The notes beneath the pieces were generated by a model. It did not search any database. It saw only the letters and a list, made by a program, of their open reading frames with translations, and had not been told where the DNA came from. The position numbers were made by a program, and so were the translations under genes. A DNA stretch of 32,822 nucleotides from the NCBI GenBank assembly GCA_934167785.1, contig CAKPLX010000010.1, positions 1-32,822 of the forward strand, read 5' to 3'. The stretch comes from an uncultured Bacilli bacterium. GTDB lineage: Bacteria > Bacillota_I > Bacilli_A > RF39 > UBA660. The number at the start of each line of letters is the position of its first letter. Within the stretch, counting starts at the first letter, position 1. Positions 27,010-32,822 of this stretch are shown here, one piece after another.

Positions 27010-27423
27010 ATGAACAATCCAGAGTGCAAAAACAATTGTGAAAATTGCATTGCCGATATCCTAAAAGTAATACTAATTCTTCAACAAAGTGCCAATCAAT
27101 CTGATAGTTGTTTAGAAACTTGTGACCGTGGCTTCCTAGGACAACAATGTTGCCCATCATTCTACAATACTAGACCTATTGTCTTATATACTTGTGGTTC
27201 AAATGGAACACCACTAAGTATGCCAATTAGCAAAACACCATCAGAAACCACAACATCTACCATATTTAGAGTAGAAAAACTAGATGACTGCTGTGCAACA
27301 TGTCGAGTATTAGTTGCTAATTCTGATAATACCTATACTAGTACAAATTCATTTTTTACAATTAACTTAAATTGTGTTTGCTGCATTCGCTGCCTAGATG
27401 ATACTTTCGTTGAAGGAGTATAA
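27010..27423 (+). CDS. Cysteine-rich spore coat protein, CotY/CotZ family
   Basis: 137 residues with about 15 cysteines, several in pairs (QCC, DCC, VCC). The second half follows CotY/CotZ/ExsY: FRVEKLDDCCATCRVLV, then FFTINLNCVCCIRCLDDTFV, comparable to the Bacillus FRVE..CATL..LDCFCAINCL pattern. These proteins crosslink by disulfides into the outermost coat or exosporium crust. ATG 27010 follows GGGGTGGAG; the GTG at 27001 belongs to that ribosome site. It is one of the few plus-strand genes, stands alone between a possible sporulation promoter and a strong terminator, and with spoIIM supports a spore-forming host. Confidence 0.8.
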   Translation: MNNPECKNNCENCIADILKVILILQQSANQSDSCLETCDRGFLGQQCCPSFYNTRPIVLYTCGSNGTPLSMPISKTPSETTTSTIFRVEKLDDCCATCRVLVANSDNTYTSTNSFFTINLNCVCCIRCLDDTFVEGV

Positions 27424-27459
27424 AAAGATTGTCAGTTTTAATTTCCTGACAATCTTTTT
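27422..27459. terminator. Shared bidirectional terminator of the coat gene and ftsW
   Basis: AAAAAGATTGTCAG and CTGACAATCTTTTT pair perfectly over 14 bases around a ten-base loop, with T runs on both strands. The ftsW stop codon (27438-27440) lies in the loop. Confidence 0.85.
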
Positions 27460-28610
27460 TTTGTCCGTTTTTTATTGGTCTTTTCTTTCTGATAAGCACT
27501 CTCTATAGCCACTCTTTCCGCTATTCCAAAAGCTGAAAACAAACTAATAACATAACTACCACCATAACTTAAAAATGGTAAAGGAACTCCCGTTAATGGA
27601 CCAATTCCCATTACTCCAATAAAATTAATAGAAACGTGTAAAAAAACATACACACAAACTCCATAAGCCAAAATAGATCCTTGTAAATTAGTCGCTCGTC
27701 TGGCAATCCTATACAAACGATAAATAACAAATAAATAACAAATTACAATAATCACGCCAACCCAAGCGCCCCATTCCTCTACAATAATAGGAAAAATAAA
27801 ATCCGTATACGATTCTGGTAAATATAAGTATTTTTGTGTACTTTTACCAATCCCTTGTCCAGTAAAACCACCATTCTTAAAAGCAATAAAACTATTACAC
27901 AACTGATATCCAGAATCATCTTGATACCGCAAACAAGGATCCCTAAAATTAAATCTTCCCAATTGATAACTCTTTAAAAAATATTTACTCCCAACAAAAA
28001 ACAAAAGACCAAAAATAAGAGTAATAATTACTAAAGAAAAAGAAATTTTTCGAGAAACTTTCCTAGACAAAGGCAGAGACATAAAAATCAAAAAAGTAAT
28101 TCCAGCAATAATTAATGCCGTCCCTAAATCAGGTTGAATCGCTACAAGTAAAAAAATAACAAAAACAAAAAGTAACGGAAAAATCAAAACAAACCAACGA
28201 TCTAATTCTTCTTTCTTTTTCTCATAATAAGCCGCTAAAAACATAATCACAATTACTTTTGCAAATTCACTGGGTTGAATAGAAAGACCACCAATCTTAA
28301 ACCAACTCTGTGCACTATTAGCAACATGACCATAAATATTTAAGGCAACCAGCACTCCAATAATTCCAAACATAAGTAAATAAGTAATTCCTCGATAAAA
28401 TTTGGTAGGAATATGAATAATAATAAAAAACAAGAAAAAACCAATACCAATAAAAAGTGCCTGACGATAAAAATAATGATAAGGACCATAACCATATCGC
28501 ATATAACTTTCCATACTAGAGGCACTAAGAACCATAACTAGACCAAAAATAAAAAAAGCAATAATCATAAACAATAAAGATTTATCTAATCTAGAAAATA
28601 CTTTCTTCAT
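27438..28610 (-). CDS. ftsW: SEDS-family peptidoglycan glycosyltransferase, FtsW type
   Basis: 390 residues with about ten membrane helices. SEDS proteins polymerise lipid II into glycan strands with a partner class B penicillin-binding protein: FtsW in division, RodA in elongation, SpoVE in the spore cortex. The chain has VMVLSASSMESY after helix 1, the large external loop ending GGFTGQGIGKSTQKYLYLPES, D270 in YTDFIFPIIVEE (the essential acidic residue of the family), and GVPLPFLSYGGSYV near 345-355. Overall form fits FtsW or SpoVE; RodA cannot be excluded. ATG 28610 has AGGATGG upstream; two other in-frame starts lie close by. It has its own promoter and shares a terminator with the convergent coat gene. 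Confidence 0.85.
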   Translation of the reverse strand: MKKVFSRLDKSLLFMIIAFFIFGLVMVLSASSMESYMRYGYGPYHYFYRQALFIGIGFFLFFIIIHIPTKFYRGITYLLMFGIIGVLVALNIYGHVANSAQSWFKIGGLSIQPSEFAKVIVIMFLAAYYEKKKEELDRWFVLIFPLLFVFVIFLLVAIQPDLGTALIIAGITFLIFMSLPLSRKVSRKISFSLVIITLIFGLLFFVGSKYFLKSYQLGRFNFRDPCLRYQDDSGYQLCNSFIAFKNGGFTGQGIGKSTQKYLYLPESYTDFIFPIIVEEWGAWVGVIIVICYLFVIYRLYRIARRATNLQGSILAYGVCVYVFLHVSINFIGVMGIGPLTGVPLPFLSYGGSYVISLFSAFGIAERVAIESAYQKEKTNKKRTKKRLSGN

Positions 28611-28624
28611 ACCTACCATCCTCA

Positions 28625-28652
28625 TTTATATCATAACATAACTTAAATCAAA
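28625..28652 (-). promoter_or_regulatory. ftsW promoter
   Basis: TGATATAAA (an extended -10) reads on the minus strand with TTTGAT 16 bases upstream, just before the ftsW ribosome site. Confidence 0.5.
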
Positions 28653-28693
28653 TTTACTCGAATTTTTTGATTGCTTTACAGAAGAGTTTACAT

Positions 28694-28740
28694 CAAAAAA
28701 AGAGGATTGAACAAAAAATTAATTCAATCGCTCTTTTTTT
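28694..28740. terminator. Terminator after the MutS-like gene
   Basis: AAAAAAAGAG plus GATTGAA pair with TTCAATC plus CTCTTTTTTT, with one small bulge and a ten-base loop. T runs lie on both sides. It ends the operon that begins with the permease. Confidence 0.7.
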
Positions 28741-28743
28741 AAA

Positions 28744-30480
28744 TCAAATAATTCCTAACTTCTCCATTAAATATTTAGCATTAGTACTAGTACATTTTCC
28801 TTTTCTAATTTTATAATCAAATCGAATTTGATCTTTCACATAATATTCCTTAACATGATAATTAGTAATATTTTTTTCATCACAAAGTTCAAAATCGTGT
28901 GTTGTCAAAAGAGTAATAACCTGCTTATTTTGCAATTTTTGAATGACCTTTTTCGCTCCATAAATTCTATCTTGATAATTTGTTCCTTTAAAAATTTCAT
29001 CAATCAAAACAAGCATATTTCCCTTTTCTAAATATTCCATTGCCTCTTTTATTCGTAAAAGTTCTCCATAAAAAGTAGATATTCCTTTTTCAATATCATC
29101 CCCCACTCGCATAGAAGTAAATATCTTAAAATAAGAAGCCGAAAATGAAGAAGCACAAACAAAAGTACCAGCATTCATCAAAATTAAATTAATCCCAACA
29201 GTTCGTAAAAAAGATGTCTTTCCTCCCATATTAGATCCTGTAATAATATTCACATTAGCACCACTAACAAAATCATTAGCAACACAAACATTCTCCGCTA
29301 ATAAAGGATGTTTTATTCCTTCCATTCTAATTTCCACTTCATCTACTCTAGAAGGAAGACAAACTTCTTCTTTTAAAAGACCTATCCCAGCCAAACTAAT
29401 GAAAGCCTCTATCTCTTCTATATCAAAAATACTAACCTTTAACTGAGGAAAATATTTTTTTAAGAAATAGAAAAAATAAGATCTTGAAATTAAATTAATA
29501 CAAAAAAAACCATTTCCTAAAAAATTAAACAAAAGATTATCCTTAATACTATTCAACGTATCTAAAAGTTGCAATTTTTTAGTAACTTTTTTTACCTTAG
29601 AAACTTCTTTTTTGATTCGAAACAATTTAGAAGAAGAAAAATTTTCCCGTTCAATTACTTCTGCTAATAAAGGAATTTGATGATATGTTCGAATAAACCT
29701 AGTTATTTTTTCAAAATCTTCTTGATAAATAAGACTATACATAAAAGATAATGCATAATTAAAAAGAAATAATCCATAAAAGTATTGAATCTGAATAACT
29801 TGAAAAAAAGCTAACCCTAAAAAAACAAATAATAAAATACTACAAACTATTGCCAAAAAATAATCATGAATCAAAGAAGAATTTTCCTTAGCATACATTG
29901 AAAAAACATTCCCTAAATCCATTTCTTTATTTTCATATGCCATTAATTCAACTTGATAATCAATCATAAATTTTTTATTTTGAGAAATTTCTTTTATTGC
30001 TAATTGTTCTTCTTTTAATTGAACAGCCGAAAGTTTAGGATTAGATAATTTTTTAGAGAGTATCCTCTTTCCCCCCAGTGTCTTACAAACCGACAAATAC
30101 TGAAACAAAGAATTCTTCCCTAAAACATCCAAATCCCGCAAATAATTATTCTTCTCATCTAAAAATTCTTCCCCCGTATCACTAAAATTTTTCCATTCTC
30201 CCCTTTTTCTCTGACAATAATTTTCGATTACCATAAAATACTGCTCATAATAATGAAATAACTTAAAATACTTATCATGAATAACAATCAAAATCAAAAA
30301 AGAGAAAAGAGAAATAAAAAAAACAACCTGAAAAAATATTGGATAATAATAATATTTTAAAATAAAACTCATGATCAAAATAAAAAATGTTATAAGACGA
30401 ATCCCAGCAATACGATTCACTTTTTCCTCATACTTTAACTTTAAATCTAAATATTTTTTATATTCTAATTTTTCTTCCAT
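28744..30480 (-). CDS. Membrane-anchored MutS-family ATPase
   Basis: 578 residues, much shorter than MutS (about 850), without the mismatch-reading domain. Residues 23-70 form two membrane helices and a second hydrophobic pair lies near 205-250. A lever-type helical domain follows, then the MutS ATPase: Walker A GSNMGGKT at 415-422, Walker B MLVLIDEIFKGTN, and the TTHDFEL histidine switch. MutS proteins of this membrane type are known in Firmicutes and Bacteroidetes, but their role is not settled; mismatch repair is not expected without the recognition domain. AAAGGAG precedes ATG 30480, 14 bases after the permease stop, so both form one operon. Confidence 0.85.
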   Translation of the reverse strand: MEEKLEYKKYLDLKLKYEEKVNRIAGIRLITFFILIMSFILKYYYYPIFFQVVFFISLFSFLILIVIHDKYFKLFHYYEQYFMVIENYCQRKRGEWKNFSDTGEEFLDEKNNYLRDLDVLGKNSLFQYLSVCKTLGGKRILSKKLSNPKLSAVQLKEEQLAIKEISQNKKFMIDYQVELMAYENKEMDLGNVFSMYAKENSSLIHDYFLAIVCSILLFVFLGLAFFQVIQIQYFYGLFLFNYALSFMYSLIYQEDFEKITRFIRTYHQIPLLAEVIERENFSSSKLFRIKKEVSKVKKVTKKLQLLDTLNSIKDNLLFNFLGNGFFCINLISRSYFFYFLKKYFPQLKVSIFDIEEIEAFISLAGIGLLKEEVCLPSRVDEVEIRMEGIKHPLLAENVCVANDFVSGANVNIITGSNMGGKTSFLRTVGINLILMNAGTFVCASSFSASYFKIFTSMRVGDDIEKGISTFYGELLRIKEAMEYLEKGNMLVLIDEIFKGTNYQDRIYGAKKVIQKLQNKQVITLLTTHDFELCDEKNITNYHVKEYYVKDQIRFDYKIRKGKCTSTNAKYLMEKLGII

Positions 30481-30494
30481 AAAATCATTCTCCT

Positions 30495-31328
30495 TTACAA
30501 ACCTACAAAATTCAAAATTACCCCACTAACAGAACCAATTAAATAAACTAAAATTAAAATCAATAAGTTTTCTCGAAGATGCTTATTATTTTTAAATAAT
30601 ACCAAAAAGGCAACACCACTTCCTGTTAAAAGCCCAGCAATAAGACTACCTGCCGAAAGAATTCCTTTTAAATATAACTCTGTTAAAATAATAGAAGCAC
30701 CACAATTAGGAATAAATCCAATAAGACTAGATAAAAATGGTGTTAAAATAGATTTTGAATGAAAAATACTTCTTAAATATTCTTCTAACCCGTAATGCAT
30801 CAAACAATTAATAAAAAAAGTAGTAATAAAAATAAAAATACCAATATGTAAAGTATGCATTAAACTAGAAGAAAACACTCCTTTTTCGCAATGACAATGC
30901 TCTTGCTTACACATCTCCTCTACCTGAGGCTTTCTTTTTTCCCTAACCAAAAAATCAATCAAGAACCCAGAAACAATTCCAATAATCACCTTTGTAAAAA
31001 GGAAAAAGAAAATAACTTGAATACTCGCACTCTCAGCTAATAAAATAGGCAACATTTCATCACTAGTAGATAAATAAATACTAATTAATGTCCCCATAGA
31101 AATAATTCTAATAACATATAAATTAGTTGCCATAACTGAAAAACCACATTGAGGAAAAATTCCCAAAAATCCCCCCAACAAAGGGCCAAATTTACCAGAC
31201 GCTTGAATTATTTTTTGACTTTTTTTCTGATACTTATGCTCAATTACTTCAATCAACAAAAAAGTAAACCATAAGAAAGGAAGCAATTTTAAAGTATCCA
31301 TAATCGTATCCAAAATAACCTCAACCAT
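30495..31328 (-). CDS. Putative manganese transporter (ArsP_2-like permease)
   Basis: 277 residues with eight or more membrane helices in two related halves: GPLLGGFLGIFPQCGFSVMA in the first and SSLIGFIPNCGASIILTELY in the second, each with the P-x-C-G signature of this permease family. A cytoplasmic loop (KQEHCHCEKG) has a His/Cys cluster that could bind metal. The family is annotated as putative manganese exporter/transporter; the substrate is inferred from that. STSDEMLPILLAE is also typical. ATG 31328 follows CGAGGTGAG. A good promoter (TTGACT, 17, TAATAT) lies upstream, and the MutS-like gene follows in the same operon. I see no manganese riboswitch in the short leader. Confidence 0.8.
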   Translation of the reverse strand: MVEVILDTIMDTLKLLPFLWFTFLLIEVIEHKYQKKSQKIIQASGKFGPLLGGFLGIFPQCGFSVMATNLYVIRIISMGTLISIYLSTSDEMLPILLAESASIQVIFFFLFTKVIIGIVSGFLIDFLVREKRKPQVEEMCKQEHCHCEKGVFSSSLMHTLHIGIFIFITTFFINCLMHYGLEEYLRSIFHSKSILTPFLSSLIGFIPNCGASIILTELYLKGILSAGSLIAGLLTGSGVAFLVLFKNNKHLRENLLILILVYLIGSVSGVILNFVGL

Positions 31329-31352
31329 TTATCTCACCTCGCATTTATTTAA

Positions 31353-31381
31353 ATATTAACATATTAACCTGCCATAGTCAA
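31353..31381 (-). promoter_or_regulatory. Promoter of the permease-MutS-like operon
   Basis: TTGACT (31381-31376) and TAATAT (31358-31353) on the minus strand are exactly 17 bases apart, 25 bases upstream of the permease ATG. The leader is therefore short. Confidence 0.65.
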
Positions 31382-31398
31382 ACTCTTTTTCTAACCAA

Positions 31399-31425
31399 AA
31401 AAGGAAGGAATAAATCCTTACCTTT
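31399..31425 (-). terminator. Terminator of the rhodanese gene
   Basis: On the minus strand AAGGTAAGGA folds with TCCTTCCTT (one bulge), followed by six T. The stop codon of the rhodanese gene lies in the stem. Confidence 0.6.
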
Positions 31426-31714
31426 TCAATAGAAACTTTTGATACTCTTGATATCCCCCTGTAACATTAATAATATGATATCCAAAACGATTTAAACGAT
31501 CGGCAATCTCTCTAGATTGTTCACCAGTTTCACAATACATATAATAGAGCAAATATTTACTTAAATAATGTGTATAATTGTTCAACAAATTATAATACGG
31601 AATATTTATTGCCCCATCAATATGTCCCATACTATAATCATATAAACTCCTAATATCAATAATATTAGCATCCTTTAAATAAAATAACTCCATTGCACCA
31701 ATTTCTGTCAACAT
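31418..31714 (-). CDS. Single-domain rhodanese-like sulfurtransferase
   Basis: 98 residues, the size of a one-domain rhodanese. ANIIDIRSLYDYSMGHIDGA gives the usual ID-R and GHI-GA elements, and YMYCETGEQS holds the catalytic cysteine in the six-residue loop CETGEQS that would carry the persulfide. VTGGYQEYQ near the C-terminus is also typical. These proteins move sulfane sulfur in the cytoplasm; the acceptor is unknown. ATG 31714 is preferred, with GAGGTGG upstream; the two GTG codons before it are in the ribosome site. A TATAAT (31740-31735) without a clear -35 may be its promoter. Confidence 0.85.
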   Translation of the reverse strand: MLTEIGAMELFYLKDANIIDIRSLYDYSMGHIDGAINIPYYNLLNNYTHYLSKYLLYYMYCETGEQSREIADRLNRFGYHIINVTGGYQEYQKFLLKR

Positions 31715-31820
31715 CACCACCTCTACTTTAATATATTATAGAAGTATTTTTTGGTAAGTGCAGAAATCTAATTTATTTTTTCAAATTTTTAATAAACGAT
31801 AAATATAAATAATAACTAAC

Positions 31821-32015
31821 TTAAATTGGATTTTTCTTAGCAAGAACTCTTTTAACAATAACTCTTCCCATAAAATACACCAACAAAAGAATCCCTATCC
31901 CAATTACTATAACACTCTTTTGACTCGCTATAATACTAGTATTTTCTTTACCCTCTTTTAAAATTTTAATCAAATATTGAAAAACACTCCCATCTTTATC
32001 TACAGAAACGGTAAT
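31821..32015 (-). CDS. Possible 64-residue single-pass membrane protein with ATT start
   Basis: An open frame of 75 codons on the minus strand ends in TAA at 31821. It encodes TVSVDKDGSVFQYLIKILK, a polar stretch, one strong hydrophobic helix (SVIVIGIGILLLVYFMG) and a basic tail. There is no ATG, GTG or TTG with a ribosome site in the first part. ATT at 32015 lies five bases after GCGAGG, and a strong promoter starts transcription about 20 bases upstream. It may be a small protein using a rare ATT start, or the C-terminal remnant of a surface protein that has lost its front. The family is not recognised. Confidence 0.4.
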   Translation of the reverse strand: MTVSVDKDGSVFQYLIKILKEGKENTSIIASQKSVIVIGIGILLLVYFMGRVIVKRVLAKKNPI

Positions 32016-32042
32016 AGTATCCTCGCTTTTTAAATGAGCACT

Positions 32043-32070
32043 ATTCTAGCACATTTACATCTATTGTCAA
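32043..32070 (-). promoter_or_regulatory. Strong sigma-A promoter before the ATT-start ORF
   Basis: A perfect TTGACA (32070-32065) and TAGAAT (32048-32043) with 16-base spacing and an extended TGC read on the minus strand. It is among the best promoters in the window, yet only the small frame at 31821-32015 lies downstream. Confidence 0.65.
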
Positions 32071-32822
32071 ATACAGAACCTTTATCAAAAGATTGTTAAT
32101 TTAAAACTCGCTACAGCTCCATATTATAATCATTTTTTCATTGATTATCATATTTTTTGTTAAAAATGAATTTGTTAAAAGTATCTCCTTATCATTTTTA
32201 TATAATTTTTTGATAAATCAAAGTATTTCCCACACTCTTTTACTTTTTTCAAACAACTTATTTTTTATAAATATTTTAGTTGACATACTGATTGAATCAA
32301 AAAATGATGATAATCTTTTCTTATTTTATTTATTACCAAAACAAGTATTAGTTCATAGTTTTAAGTAATTTTCTAATTCTGATATTTTAATTTTCCTACT
32401 TAGTTATTGATATAAATAATTAAGGACAAGAAACGCTGTTTTGTTTATAATAATTTTATTAGATTTGATATAATTTAAATTTAACTTATCAAGTTTAAAA
32501 ATACTATATAATTATTGGATCAGTATTACAAAAATCCCTTATTACCTCTAAGCATTTTTTCAAAGATTTCTCCATATCAATTTCTGTTTTTGATTACTTT
32601 GATCATAGATACTAATCCTTCCATGATTTTTTCTCAAAAGAAAAAATCAACCACTTCTGATTGATTCTATATGAAAAGCTCGAATAGTTCGAACAGATTC
32701 ACCTTATGGTGGCTCCAACGGGTTATAATTATCCTCCCAACTCCAATCAAACCTCTTTATAATACAGCATTTGATAGCAAAAAATTTAAATGATTTTTTA
32801 TTTTTTTAAAGGTTTAAGATGT
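32071..32822. other. About 750 bp without a convincing gene
   Basis: All frames are broken or lack ribosome sites. The plus-strand 75-codon frame at 32141 starts with TTG and has no ribosome site. A hairpin (TGATTTTTTCT, four bases, AGAAAAAATCA) lies at 32624-32649. A minus-strand fragment ending at 32704 (DWSWEDNYNPLEPP) has a protein-like composition and may be the end of a decayed gene. Confidence 0.5.

Noticed and set aside
32141..32368. Plus-strand 75-codon frame
   Set aside because: TTG start without ribosome site, Phe/Leu/Ile composition typical of random AT-rich sequence, no motif.
32670..32720. tRNA T-arm-like GTTCGAAC
   Set aside because: No complementary five-base stem, acceptor or anticodon arm around it.
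1..32822. CRISPR array
   Set aside because: No regularly spaced direct repeats with unique spacers; all repeats seen are protein repeats, hairpins or the junction cluster.

Overview
The window is very AT-rich, has canonical Shine-Dalgarno sites and sigma-A-type promoters, and carries sporulation-type genes (spoIIM and a CotY/CotZ-like coat protein) beside uvrB and an ftsW-type SEDS gene. This suggests a low-GC, spore-forming member of the Bacillota, probably a gut Bacilli/Erysipelotrichia- or RF39-like lineage. The exact taxon cannot be read from the sequence.

Left flank (1-4990): almost all genes are on the minus strand. They are an MFS-like membrane protein behind spoIIM, a small Lys-rich membrane protein divergent from spoIIM, an unrecognised tail-anchored protein, and uvrB.

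Centre (about 4920-25940): a probable integrated island. Its left edge has a 5'-truncated tyrosine integrase and four copies of a TTACACGAA-type repeat against the uvrB leader. Inside is a reduced type VIIb secretion locus on the minus strand: an HD-domain protein, EssC, a YukD/EsaB ubiquitin-like protein that overlaps essC, a tandem WXG100-like protein, a coiled-coil WXG-like protein, an 81-residue helical partner, and a 3508-residue effector. The effector has an Asn/Ser-rich N-terminus, a hydrophobic segment, an ADP-ribosyltransferase-like domain, long helical repeats, an unclassified domain, three repeats of about 140 residues, and a C-terminal papain-like domain. A translationally coupled candidate immunity gene and a 47-codon ORF follow. 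A hairpin terminator or attenuator stands between the partner genes and the effector. An ISAs1-type transposase fragment lies between the essC-yukD block and the WXG-effector block. EsaA, EssA and EssB are not present in the window.

The island's right edge is ragged. A 91-bp element with ISL3-like ends interrupts a decayed gene that resembles the SGNH/GDSL hydrolases of this type of organism, next to a Panacea (SocA-like) gene.

Right flank (26300-32822): a cysteine-rich spore coat protein with a possible sporulation promoter, an ftsW/rodA-type gene, a membrane-anchored MutS-like ATPase in an operon with a manganese-transporter-type permease, a rhodanese, a possible 64-residue membrane protein with a non-standard start, and about 750 bp with no convincing gene.

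Inferred working model: EssC is the export motor. The WXG-like and small helical proteins act as targeting partners for the giant effector. The ORF overlapping the effector's stop protects the producer. Domain calls rest on motifs read by eye; no database search was run.
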